DNA of 14,134 bases from Paramecium sonneborni (taxonomy: Eukaryota > Ciliophora > Oligohymenophorea > Peniculida > Parameciidae), in contig CAJJDN010000195.1 in the NCBI GenBank assembly GCA_905182985.1, positions 52,573 through 66,706 of the forward strand, given 5' to 3'. Below, in pieces: positions 1-8,268 of the stretch. The notes beneath the pieces were generated by a model that worked only from the letters and a program-made list of their open reading frames with translations, was not told the DNA's origin and made no database searches. The position numbers and the translations under genes are program-made. Position 1 is the first letter of the stretch. Every line of letters starts with the position of its first letter.

Positions 1-1810
1 AGTTAATAAAGAATAAGAATAATCATTATTAAATTTATCTCCTGTCAAAACCCATTAGTTAATACCAGCTGCTTTCATAACAACAATTGTATGTGCTATA
101 GTCTATTATAATTTAAATTCTATAGCAGTTGTTCCTAAAATTTCATAATTTTTTCTAATTCATCTTACAAAATCTACATTATCTCCTCTCTATTTTCTAT
201 GAATTATAGTGCTTATTAACAAATCTTATGCCATTCCTAAAATTCTTATTTTTCTAATTTTTTTTAGACAATACTAAAGTTCTCAAACCTATTTTACCAT
301 ATTTATATAGTCTTTATTTTAACTAATGATATTCATTTTTATTTAATTATTCATTATATAATCTTTCATAATCTAATAAAATAGAGTCTGCTCCTCTAGA
401 AAATAAATATTTTTCTCCAGTCTTTTATAACTTATACTAAAATTGATTATCTCTTTCTTTAAGTAGTAAATTCAAATATTTCTTATAATCAATATTCAAT
501 TATTTAATCTTAAAAACTTACTCTTTCATCATTTCCTAAAAAATTAAATCTAAAAACTTAGTTAAATTTAATAATGCTAATTAATCTGGAGACACAGCAT
601 TAAACATTCTAATATTTTTTATGGATCACATGATTTTTATCTTAATAAATTTAATTATTTCTAAAGTAAAAAATAAAGATATTTCTAAAGTAACAAATAA
701 AGAAAAAGATAAAAAATTATTAAACATAAGCACCCAATTTTCAAAATCTTACAAAAAAGTTATGGAATAATATATTCTGCTGTATTAACTCTATCTATAG
801 ATAAGTTTATGTCATTAATTATTATAATATTAAATCGAAAAGACAAGAGGTGCAATTACATACATTATAAATTGTATGATCAATATCATAAACATAAATT
901 TTTACATTAAAACTTCTAATTTACTTCTTTTTGTTCTTGCCTTATCATCATTATCTAAAAAAAAATATATTTTTCCATTTGTTAAATTACATTCTCTTAA
1001 TAAAAATTTATTTAAATTTATTGATGAAACTTAGAGATTAAATGTTGTTGTTTCTCTTATAAACTTTAATAAATATGGAGTAGGATTTTAATATTTTAAG
1101 TCTATATAATCAGCATGTACATCTTTTTATTTTAAATTTATTTCCCATCTAATAATTTTGTTTCTACATAAAAAATTCCTTCCTTTTTAATTGATCTTAG
1201 AAATAAAATATATGCTTATATTATCTCATCCTAATGAACTTTCAGAGTGTGATCGGCTCTTAAATTAAAAGAGGTTATTTAAAAAAAAAACTATTGTTCA
1301 ATCAAATGCTGTAACTTATTATTTCTTTTTTATCTGATTTTCTTCTCTTATAATCTTCATAGAAATCCTTTGCTCCACTAACTAAAATAATAACATCTAA
1401 TGATAAATATATTGTTGGAGTTCCAGAATTTATTGAGACTTCTGGAACCATTTTAATAATTATTTTGGAAAAAAATTAAACAAAAAGTATTTAGATGTTT
1501 GAATACTATTATCAAAAACATAAAATCTAGTTTATTGGAAATGCCTTTTTATTTTTATATTAATATTTCTATGCATAATTTCTTTTCTCTCATACTTCTC
1601 AAAATTATCATATTGATATTCTATTCTTATGTATTGTAATTCTAATTAAATCATTGTCATCTTAAAAAAATAAAATGTTTCAAAATTAATATTATTAAAA
1701 GTAAATTTATCTATAAAATTCAATTTCAATATATCTTGAAAAATTATAATAAAAGCTTTCATACATAATTAATCTTATAATATACATAATGAACATATAT
1801 TTAAATACTA
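1..1810 (-). pseudogene. P4-type ATPase (phospholipid flippase) relic, partial
   Basis: P4-ATPases flip phospholipids to the cytosolic leaflet. Reading TAA/TAG as Gln, the minus strand shows family landmarks in order: N-terminal NSIQTSKYFLFNFFPK (about 1510-1470), VSGAKDFYEDYKRRKSD (about 1390-1335), the actuator stretch GIFYVETKLLDGKQ (normally LDGET, about 1180-1140), the TM3-TM4 part with FENWVLMFNNFLSFSL (normally PISL), VSPDQLALLN (normally SPDELALV, about 595-565), FEFTTQRKRQSILV, SRGADSILLDYERLY (about 400-355), GLRTLVLSKK, EWHKICQQAL, ILGTTAIEFKLQ and INQWVLTGDK (about 65-34). They lie in different frames: shifts near 1460, 1300, about 440, 265 and 155, and TGA at 626-628. Only about ten residues separate TM4 from SPDQ, so the DKTGTLT segment is gone. 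Candidate starts are ATG at 1762 or 1660. The C-terminal membrane half lies beyond the left edge. Family call is firm; non-functionality is inferred from breaks and deletion. Confidence 0.9.
656..703. repeat. 24-bp tandem duplication inside flippase TM4
   Basis: Two adjacent 24-bp units (656-679 and 680-703) differ at one base. On the minus strand they encode SLFVTLEI followed by SLFFTLEI, where the family has this stretch once after PISL. The duplication keeps frame but lengthens TM4 by eight residues, which a P-type ATPase would not be expected to tolerate. It probably arose after the copy lost function. Confidence 0.9.
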
Positions 1811-2038
1811 TCATGTAATTAATTAATTTTCTTCAATTATTTCTGAATCATAGCTATTTCTCAACTAAACACCTTAATCAATTTTATAACCAATATATTT
1901 TGTTCTCTCTGTAATCTATTTCTATATTGTAAATGAATAAAAAAATCTTACACAATGTTAACTATTTCTTAGTGTTTATTTGAGTATTAATACATCTTAT
2001 TGAACCCATCCAGGAAGAAATTAACTAAAAGTTTTCTC
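1811..2038 (-). pseudogene. Short minus-strand relic, possibly SANT/Myb-like
   Basis: With TAA/TAG as Gln there is an open frame of about 75 codons ending at TGA 1811-1813. It reads LPGWVQQDVLILKQTLRNS near its start and RNSYDSEIIEENQLIT at its end. The spacing GWxxxDxxxLKxxL resembles the first helix of SANT/Myb domains, which in ciliates often read GWTxEExxxLKxAL, but the second conserved Trp is not visible. The frame continues in phase across the TGA into the N-terminal frame of the flippase relic, so it could instead be an upstream part of that gene. Its start overlaps the plus-strand ORF at 2000 on the other strand, so at most one of the two is real there. Family assignment is tentative. 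Confidence 0.35.
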
Positions 2039-2647
2039 ATTCATATTGTATTATATAAATTCATTATTAAATATCAAAGTTTACATTTCTATCTTCCAAT
2101 AACAGCTACACTTTATAAATTAGGAAAATATCCTATAATTTATTTGATTTTCTTGTTTTTATTAATTAAGGTTCAGAATGATTATTCTCCAGGGTTTATA
2201 TCTGAAATATCAGAATATTAGGTGAATGACCAACATTATAATGTAGGGTTGATCCTACAAATTGATTGTTAAAGAATTTAATAATATTTTGTTACATCCA
2301 CATTATCCTGGCACATATAAAGTATATAAAGCACATTTATTATGACCGATAATTAGAAAAATTATTTAAATAATAATAAGGAAAAAATATTTTACATAGT
2401 ATTTATAAAGTAAACCTAATTTTCCACTTTACAATAAACTTTTTTGCTGATGTTGGATGCAAAATACCATCTCTAAGTGAATCCTGTATTATCTGAGCAG
2501 TTAGATGAATTCAATTATTTTGATGTTAATAAATTAGCACAAGCTCTTGCATATCATTGACATTATTATATTTAATCTATCACAAAAGATGTAACTACAA
2601 ATTTGCATGCTGCTGGAGTTGTGAAATTAGAAAAAGTAAGTTATTGA
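2000..2647 (+). pseudogene. Unrecognised ORF with one internal TGA
   Basis: ATG at 2000 opens a frame that stays open to TGA 2558-2560 when TAA/TAG are Gln, then continues in phase to TGA 2645-2647. The first 70 residues are hydrophobic (KYPIIYLIFLFLLI around residues 43-56, one or two membrane segments). The last part, from about 2436, looks most protein-like: NPVLSEQLDEFNYFDVNKLA, then after the TGA, ITKDVTTNLHAAGVVKLEK. The internal TGA falls in the context AYH-stop-HYY, where Trp would fit. A GTAAG donor follows directly at 2636. I do not recognise the family. The N-terminal third competes with a minus-strand frame and may be a chance opening. Confidence 0.4.
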
Positions 2648-2666
2648 CATGAAGGAGGTTATGTAG
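2636..2666 (+). other. Possible 31-nt ciliate-type intron
   Basis: The sequence starts GTAAG and ends GTAG, is 31 nt long, contains a TGA and has a length not divisible by three, the size class typical of Paramecium introns. Removing it joins the frame ending LHAAGVVKLEK to another frame open for about 25 codons to a TGA near 2733. Without splicing the upstream frame stops at 2645-2647. Ciliate introns of this length are well known; this one is inferred from the sequence alone. Confidence 0.3.
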
Positions 2667-2735
2667 TTAATTAGGATTAGACTAAGTGAACAAATATTTT
2701 AGTAGTATTGTCAAATTTTTTTGTTTGTGATTTGA

Positions 2736-3077
2736 CTACATTTTGTAATTGGAATACATTATCCTGTTTGTTGTGCCAGTAGAATCTCAATTGCAAGCAC
2801 TGTCAGTTCCTGGATAATCATATAATTATTAGGATAAGGAGTATAAATATAATAAGTTGAACCTCTACATTAATTTGAATAGCTCAATAAAAATTAGTAT
2901 TTTAAGCGCAAGCTAATTACTGTAATTTTGCTGCAACTTTACTAGATGTGCATATATTTAGTGGTACCAGAACTACTACTTGAAGTCTACATACATGATT
3001 GGGCTGAAGCTGCGTTACATTCAGTTTATGTCAATCTGCAAAAGATGGATTTATCTTACGAAAGTAAAAATAAATGA
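2736..3077 (+). pseudogene. Unrecognised coding-like region, frame uncertain
   Basis: One frame is open for 113 codons from the TGA at 2733-2735 to TGA 3075-3077, ending with EVYIHDWAEAALHSVYVNLQ. An alternative frame covering about 2695-2840 is Cys-rich (CDLTTFCNWNTLSC, LLCQQNLNCKHC), followed in the same frame by NYCNFAATLLDVHIF and SGTRTTT with TGA codons between. The Cys spacing suggests an extracellular Cys-rich protein, possibly continuing the 2000-2647 gene. The two readings conflict, so a frameshift within a single decayed gene is the simplest explanation. No family is recognised. Confidence 0.35.
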
Positions 3078-3156
3078 AAAATAAAAATATAAATTCTGAT
3101 AAATGATAATTTTTAATAAGATATATTAAAAAATTTAGATAAAATGAATGAAATTT

Positions 3157-3411
3157 TTGAATAAGAAAGGAGATTATGGAGTAAATAATAAGATAATTTG
3201 AAAATGGAATGCTCTTTGGAAAGATAAGAAACAGATTCTGATGGATTATATATATTTGAAGGCTTAATAAACTAGGGTTTGAATTGAATTATTTGAAAAC
3301 TATTCGAAGTAATAACATTAATGATATTATTTACTCAAATCTAAATTTAAATATGAAGGTGAATATATAAATGGTAAAAAAATGGAAAGAGGTGGATACA
3401 CCCATAGATGA
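3157..3411 (+). pseudogene. MORN-like repeat protein relic (plus strand)
   Basis: MORN repeats (YxGxxxxGxxxGxG) are beta-hairpins that scaffold membrane or cytoskeletal proteins. This region matches the ciliate variant in which GEYxNGKKxGxW alternates with a GGGLYxEEG-xKxGKWIEL linker. In order: KWNALWKDKKQ, then in the +1 frame DGLYIFEGLINQG, then back in the first frame TGA-IELFENYSKQQ, then KYEGEYINGKKMERG (3349-3393), ending at TGA 3409-3411. The TGA at 3280-3282 sits exactly where the linker has its conserved Trp (KWIEL). The remaining 40 bases of linker spacing fit. Flanking sequence holds no clear start or end, so this is a fragment of about one and a half repeat units. Confidence 0.7.
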
Positions 3412-3827
3412 CAGACCTATTAATATTCCAGATAACCAGAGATCCTGAATCATCTGTTAATGTAACCTTAATAATTGTAGCTTGTATAAAATTGTTATTA
3501 ATAATTGTTTTGATTGGACTAAGAATTCTTACCAAATCAAAAAAGCATTAACATTAAAATTATTGACTGCTTTATTGAGTAAAGAGTTGAGGTAGATGTG
3601 AAGATCTCAGGAATTATGAAAATTTGAATAGGTTTTTTATTAATTTAAATGATTGATTATATTTACTTTATCTTAATCTTAACAAATCTCCCTTCTCGAT
3701 TTATTCTTTATTAAAACTGGATTTCATTATTATAGTTTTTATTATTTACTTTTTCAGATGTTATTGTAAATCTCATATTTGTTAATTATTATCACTTCTT
3801 GACCTAATATTCATAAAACCCCTTTCA
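3412..3827. other. No confident gene
   Basis: About 415 bases between the plus-strand MORN-like relic and the minus-strand gene ending at 3828. On the minus strand, frames just beyond 3828 still look coding (KRDERGFMNIRSRSDNN, one base out of phase with the upstream ORF), suggesting that gene once continued to roughly 3660-3780. The standard-code frame at 3347-3535 on the minus strand lies opposite the MORN-like relic and is probably a shadow. Confidence 0.5.
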
Positions 3828-4495
3828 TCACGTTTCTCTAAGAATTTGTTCATTCTACAGCTTAAGCTGTGGTATTCTTTGAAGTTTTTCTAATTGAAAT
3901 TAATACACATTAATTTAAAATGAAATCTCTTTAGGTTTTTTCAAATATCTCATTTTTTCAAAACACAATCCAGCTTATAAAGTTGGATTTAAATCTCGCT
4001 TATTTTTACAAATATCACAACCATCTTTTTTATTAAATTAAATAAAATCAGGATCAATAGGACTTACATTGTGATTAGCTTTATAATATAATAATTATTC
4101 AATTAAACTTAAGTAGAATTCGAATACTTCAAAATAAATCTGAGATTTGGTATAAATAAGTTATTAAATATAAAAAAAAGGACACAGTAATTGAATTTTA
4201 AGTGAAATGTTATCTAATCACTATGATGATGAATTTATTATGATTTGTTACACTTAGTTTTATATTGAATTTTGATTAAATTGTTGAAATGTCTTAAGTA
4301 AGTAATCCATCGTGTTCAAATTAACGATGTTGCTTTACACTATTAAAAATCCAACATGCTTTGAACTATCAACTAATTTAACCAAATTATTGCTTTCTCA
4401 AATTTAATTGAAAACCTATCATATTATTATAAATAGATTAACCTTTACCTTAGAGATCTGTAGATATGTAGATAGTTTAATATTCTTATCATCAT
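3828..4495 (-). pseudogene. Unrecognised gene with CxxC pair, lightly broken
   Basis: A single minus-strand frame runs from 4397 to TGA 3828-3830 with one internal TGA (4218-4220), 189 codons in all with TAA/TAG as Gln. Its second half (4217-3828, 129 codons) is strongly protein-like: FEVFEFYLSLIEQLLYYKAN, SPIDPDFIQFNKKDG, CDICKNKRDLNPTLQAG, LEKLQRIPQLKLQNEQIL. A hydrophobic stretch near IQLLCPFFYIQQLIY may be a membrane segment. Upstream in another frame ATG 4495 starts MMIRILNYLHIYRSL, open to TGA 4316-4318; this could be the true N-terminus after a frameshift. Reading one base out of phase past 3828 gives KRDERGFMNIRSRS, suggesting a further frameshift. CDIC could bind metal if a second pair existed, but only GLCFEKM follows. 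No family recognised; coding origin likely. Confidence 0.6.
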
Positions 4496-4754
4496 TTTAA
4501 TAATAATTAAATGATGATATGTTTATTATTTAGATTAAATAAATATATTAAAGAATGTATAATTTTATTTATTAATATAAATTATTAAAGGAATTAGTTA
4601 ATTTCTTAATTTTGAAATAATTTTTGTGATTGATTATTGTATTCCATGAATTTGATGATTGAATTCTAGAACCCATTAATTTATTGTGAATTTAAATGTA
4701 TTAATCTACCCTTTAATAATGAATATTGATTTCTGATTCCACTTCTTATTTTGA
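4496..4754. other. A+T-rich spacer
   Basis: About 260 bases of mixed A+T-rich sequence between the minus-strand gene starting near 4495 and the plus-strand frame beginning at 4755. No motif, repeat or protein-like stretch stands out on either strand. If both neighbours were once active this would be their shared divergent upstream region. Confidence 0.4.
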
Positions 4755-5027
4755 AAAGGATTGACTCACACTTTCTCCCTGTTTATTAAGATCTCTTTAA
4801 TTGACTATTAATTGAATTTTTGCGATTCTGTTGATTTGTCAAAATCATCAATAGTGGGATGGATTAGAGAAACTGAATTTAAATTCAGAGCAAGAGATTG
4901 TCATACAAATAATAAATACCATTAAAGAAATGTTTTTCTGAAGTAGAAATGTTTTTGTTCAAAAATCCAAACAAAACATGTAATATGTTAATTTTTTACT
5001 ATCTCAAAAATAGGGGATATATTATGA
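4755..5027 (+). CDS. Unrecognised open frame (90 codons, ciliate code)
   Basis: The frame opens after TGA 4752-4754 and ends at TGA 5025-5027. It has no obvious Met start. It reads THTFSLFIKISLIDYQLNFC, then LSKSSIVGWIRETEFKFRAR, then CHTNNKYHQRNVFL and KCFC. A second frame over 4815-4940 is also open and protein-like (QQWDGLEKLNLNSEQEIV), so the true frame is uncertain. It lies just upstream of the next frame, whose ATG overlaps this stop. No family recognised; could be an exon or relic of the same gene as the next two entries. Confidence 0.3.
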
Positions 5028-5311
5028 TTTATGATTTAATTACTGATGAACTTAAACAATATAAGCCTATTTCAATAAAGGTTTATATTTTAATATGTAA
5101 TTCATTAAGATAGAAAAATTTTATAATTTAATTATAGATAACTTTTAACAATACAAGGATCAATTACTAACTATGGTAAAGCAATACTATTAGACCCTAA
5201 TTGTTTGGGGAACTAGTGAATAAAGTTTTATTTTTAATTTCTATTTAATAGGAGTTTCATTATGTTAATGCATTTACATTTTATGATAAAGTAATATAAT
5301 TATATATATGA
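5024..5311 (+). CDS. Unrecognised open frame (95 codons, ciliate code)
   Basis: ATG at 5024 gives MIYDLITDELKQYKPISIKV and stays open to TGA 5309-5311. In the second half another frame is at least as protein-like (DNFQQYKDQLLTMVKQYY, then TLIVWGTSE), so a frameshift or small intron near 5080-5140 is possible. No domain recognised. It sits between two other plus-strand frames in the same orientation with gaps under 20 bases, which suggests one decayed gene across 4755-5829. Confidence 0.35.
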
Positions 5312-5328
5312 TATACTTAAGAGTTTGA

Positions 5329-5829
5329 TTTAGAAAGGAATTAAGCTATTGCATGACATTCATATATTCTACATAAAATCAAAGAAAATAAAATAATAAA
5401 TATCCAAATAAGACAATAGATTTTAATACAGAACAAGATATTATTTTATACCCTTATAATTAAAAGTAAGATAAAAGCATTTAAATGATAAATTTTCTTG
5501 AAATTATGGCTATCTAATTAGTAATATTGAATAATTATATTTGAAAATAGAAATTAATAAAAAAAACTGTTCCTTCCAAAAATGCAAGTTATTCTATAAA
5601 TTGGACTGTTATTCATATATAAGTGAAAGCTAGCTTAAGTACTCCTACCCTCTATTCACAATTTGATGAGAACTAGTTCCTGAAAAACTACAAATTTATT
5701 CATGAATCAGTCTTAATTGTAATTACTGCTATTCTAATTATGAGATATGAAAGAAAATTTTCTTAATATTTTGGTATGTTTTTCTTAAAAACTCAATTTA
5801 TTTCTATTACAATCTTTCCTTAATTATGA
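5329..5829 (+). pseudogene. Unrecognised frame with one TGA, membrane segment
   Basis: One frame is open from the TGA at 5326-5328 to TGA 5827-5829, interrupted once by TGA 5542-5544: 71 codons plus 94 codons. Protein-like stretches are KTIDFNTEQDIILYPYNQKQ, SYSINWTVIHIQVKASL and STPTLYSQFDENQFLKNYKF, followed by a likely membrane helix HESVLIVITAILIMRYER. Codons TAA/TAG occur repeatedly inside. No family recognised. The composition changes sharply after 5830 to homopolymer-rich sequence, so this probably marks the 3' end of a plus-strand gene. Confidence 0.45.
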
Positions 5830-6189
5830 CTTAATTTTGCAAAAAATTAATGCCACAATTTTCAATTTTGGTTTTTCAAAAAAGGGTTGACATTTATCTT
5901 AATTATAAATTTTTTTTTTCAATATAAGTATGTCAATAACAAAAATTCATTTAATACACAAATTATACAAATTAATAAACAAAAATAATTACTAAAATTA
6001 ATTTAAAGAACTCCAAGATATCAATTGCTTAATCAAATCAAAGTTAAATAATAATTTTTTTTTCATTTAGTAATGAGAATTTAAATACAAAAAATAAAAT
6101 TAATATTATCGATTCGTTTTCAAATAAGCCAAAAAAAAAGGCAAAATGATTCGTACACTATACTTAGTTTGAACTTGGTAGGAACATAA
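5830..6189. other. A+T-rich intergenic stretch, no gene seen
   Basis: Roughly 360 bases rich in T and A runs (for example around 5910-5920 and 6055-6062) with no protein-like frame on either strand. It separates the plus-strand unit ending at 5829 from the DUF4215 relic downstream and is the likeliest place for a terminator and promoter. No specific signal can be named. Confidence 0.45.
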
Positions 6190-6477
6190 ATGAGAAGTTT
6201 GACACTTGACTTCGGTATAATTTGGTTATTACAAATTTTTCCTATTTTTTAACTTCTAGTGATAGTTTGGAATTGAGTAAGAAATCTATTTTAGCTGATT
6301 TCTAATATTCATAGATCTAATAATTGGAGTTATTTAATTAATATTTTAATCTAATGTAACCATAGTCTTATATTTTCCATGAGAAACCTATTCTAAATGA
6401 CATTACAAATCTACCTCTTCAAGTTGTCTACTCTAAATTCCTCTTAAGTTGCAACCGATCACCCCTACATCATTTTT
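6190..6477 (+). other. Possible 5' part of DUF4215 relic 1
   Basis: ATG at 6190 opens a 28-codon hydrophobic frame, MRSLTLDFGIIWLLQIFPIF, ending at TGA 6274-6276; it could be a signal peptide. At 6277-6294 lies an 18-nt GTAAG...TTTTAG element of the size of the shortest Paramecium introns. Removing it joins a different frame (LTSSDSLEL) to one open for about 60 codons (TDFQYSQIQQLELFNQYF). The two readings are mutually exclusive. The position just upstream of a surface-type Cys-rich protein makes a secretory leader plausible, but no homology supports it. Confidence 0.25.
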
Positions 6478-7066
6478 GATTTAGAATGTGAAAACTATTG
6501 CAAAGAAACAAGGAGCCAGTGAATACCTCAAATTGCATTCTAGTTATGAGTATATTTAAATTAATCAAAAATATCAAGGATTTGTACAGATAGGGGCTGT
6601 TTGTTTTGATCAATATTGTATTGATTGCCAGAGAACGGAAATTGTGAAAAATATAAGAAAGGATTCTATTTAAAAATGATATAAAATGTTCAAGTCTATA
6701 AAATTGTTAATAATAGATTTAACTTCCAAATTTATTATTAAATATGGATAGTTAATGTAAACTTGCAGATGGATAATTTTAGAATAAAACTTTCTGTTCA
6801 TTATGTGATTATATGACCTAAATTACTCTTGTTTTGTTGAAATAACAGAACCATCTATATAATTCTTATGGCAAGCAAATTGTTGAAAATGTCTAATGTC
6901 CAAAAAACTACTTTGAATGTATTGATCAACCTAATAATTGTTTCAGTTGCAGATTTTAATAAAATGAGAATGGCAATGTTGTAGATGTGAATCTGAATTA
7001 GGCTATTTTTTCAACGGTTTAAGAAAAATCTGTTAACCAATTTGTGTAGATTAAATTAAAGTTTAA

Positions 7067-7122
7067 AATGAATAATATGATGTGGAAATCTTATTGATGG
7101 AGATGAATGTGATTCTTATTGC
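7067..7122 (+). repeat. DUF4215 repeat core with one-base deletion
   Basis: NEQYD is followed one base out of phase by GNLIDGDECDSYC. Against the family pattern ExCDDGNxxxGDGCxxxC the first Cys is Tyr, the second Asp has lost one base (about 7082) and a Gly is Glu. The rest of the Asp/Gly/Cys spacing is intact. Confidence 0.8.
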
Positions 7123-7266
7123 AAAATTAAATATTCAAATAAAGGATTTGAATAAATAAAGAAATTTTGAATAATTATACAAAATTAATTTGAGTTTTGG
7201 TTAAATAAGAATACAATTATTAGCAATTCAGATTGCTTATGCCAATATTTCTATAGATTATTTTGA

Positions 7267-7626
7267 ATTTCAATTAATGTGATGCAATTAATAATGTAGA
7301 GTGATAGTTTCAAAGTAAACTTTATAAACATAATGCTAAAATGGTTATTAATTAAGAGATATGTAAAATTACTATTTAGGAATGAATAAAATCTTAATAA
7401 ATTCTTATTCCTCACTTTACACTTTGAAGAAATAATTGATGAAGCAGAATTAAAGATAGTTGAAAAAAACAAATTAAAACCTTGGAGAGATTTATACTTA
7501 CCAGAGAAAATTGATTAAAATAAAGAAAAAATATAGAATATAGGAATTGGAGAATTAACATGTAATAATTATTAGAAGAACAAAAATAAGAGATAATTTG
7601 TTTAAAAAAACACAATGTTCCAATGA
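7267..7626 (+). CDS. 119-codon open frame downstream of DUF4215 relic 1
   Basis: The frame opens after TGA 7264-7266 and ends at TGA 7624-7626, using several TAA/TAG codons. It starts ISINVMQLIMQSDSFKVNF and has a charged C-terminal half (EAELKIVEKNKLKPWRDLYL, ENKIDQNKE-like run). Such charged tails follow the Cys-rich region in many ciliate surface proteins, but I cannot match it to one. The overlapping standard-code frames on the minus strand (7251-7472, 7412-7615) are hydrophobic and A+T-driven and are taken as shadows. Confidence 0.45.
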
Positions 7627-7778
7627 ATGTATCCAGTCATTCTTCTCATTATCTCTAAGTCATAGATGATCATAAATATTTAGCATGATAAATTATCATA
7701 TTTTTAGAAAAACAACACAAGATTTTCAGATAACTAATTAACTATTAATATTAAATTAAAACAAATTTAAAATTACAT
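7627..7778. other. Convergent spacer
   Basis: About 150 bases between the end of the plus-strand frame at 7626 and the end of the minus-strand MORN-like relic. No protein-like frame or repeat seen; expected to hold the 3' ends of both neighbours. Confidence 0.4.
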
Positions 7779-8268
7779 TTTTTCTTTTCACTTTCTTATC
7801 TTTATCCCATTTTTATAGAGAAATTTCAAATTAAATTTATTAAAGTTTGAAAAATCTTCAATAAATCTATTCATTCTCCACTTTTCTAACCTTTTTCATT
7901 GTATAGTCCACATTTTTACCAAAGATTATTCTAATATTTATGTCGGATAACCCGCATCGTAATTTTTTATTATTTTTATATTCTCCATAAAAACTACATA
8001 TAGTTGTCTGTGAAAAATAATATTTAATATGTATCTATCAAACATATAATCAGTATCTACCCATTTTCCAATTTTTATGTCTTCCTATTTTTATGAGCCA
8101 AAACCACTATTTAAAATATCATTTTAGTACAGATATTATAATTCAATATAAACATTGCATACACCAATTTTTCGTCATTTCTTATATTCTCCTTTGTAAG
8201 TATCTTGAAAACTACTAAAATAGACCTTAAATAATAGATTTTAATTAAACTCATCACTGATATGCACC
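7779..8268 (-). pseudogene. MORN-like repeat protein relic (minus strand)
   Basis: Same ciliate MORN-like variant as at 3157-3411, with about three units. From the upstream end: GAYQ, DEFNQNLLFKVYFSSFQDTY, KGEYKK-TGA-RKIGVCNVYI (family GEYKNGRKIGxWxV), NSGFGSQKQEDIKIGKWVDT (intact KW), then in another frame TTICSFYGEYKNNKKLRCGL, then GLYNEKGQKSGE-TGA-IDL, then LYKNGIKIRK-TGA-KEK. The TGAs at 7871-7873 and 7788-7790 fall on the conserved Trp of GKWIEL-type linkers; the one after GEYKK falls on a conserved Gly. Three frames are used in turn, so it is a relic. No start or C-terminus is identifiable. Confidence 0.75.

Larger units (their letters stand above)
6478..7626 (+). pseudogene. Cys-rich DUF4215-type surface protein relic 1
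   Basis: DUF4215 proteins carry repeats of the form CGDGxxxxxExCDDGNxxxxDGCxxC mixed with furin-like CxxC modules and are usually secreted or membrane-anchored in ciliates. Here the modules appear in shifting frames: LECENYCKE, then AVCFDQYCIDC, then NGNCEKYKKGFYLK, then NDIKCSSLQNC, NKTFCSLCDY, CPKNYFECIDQPNNCFSC (all in the frame open 6672-7097), then the repeat core NEQYD followed one base short by GNLIDGDECDSYCKI (7067-7122). Downstream a 119-codon frame (7267-7626) ends with EEIIDEAELKIVEKNKLKPW and RDLYLPEKIDQ; it may be the membrane-proximal or cytoplasmic tail or a separate fragment. At least four frame changes and a TGA after CKETRSQ show it is broken. Confidence 0.8.

Noticed and set aside
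2736..2840. Beta-tubulin fragment suggested by ALSVP
   Set aside because: Only five or six residues match, and flanking residues do not follow the tubulin sequence in any frame.
3347..3535. Minus-strand standard-code ORF of 62 codons
   Set aside because: It lies opposite the plus-strand MORN-like relic, shows no family motif, and ignores the TAA/TAG-as-Gln code supported elsewhere.
4920..4955. Short repeated word aaatgttttt near 4928 and 4948 as a possible direct repeat
   Set aside because: Only about ten bases of low-complexity sequence; expected by chance at this composition.
5080..5114. Intron GTTTATA...GATAG of about 33 nt
   Set aside because: The donor is not GTA(A/G)-like, and the interval is open and in frame in the surrounding ORF, so no splicing is needed.
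5830..6189. Transposon or terminal inverted repeats in the spacer
   Set aside because: No inverted repeat pair longer than a few bases and no transposase-like frame could be found by eye.
7251..7615. Two hydrophobic minus-strand standard-code ORFs
   Set aside because: They are antisense to a 119-codon plus-strand frame, rich in Ile/Phe/Leu/Ser as expected from A+T-rich antisense sequence, and have no motif.
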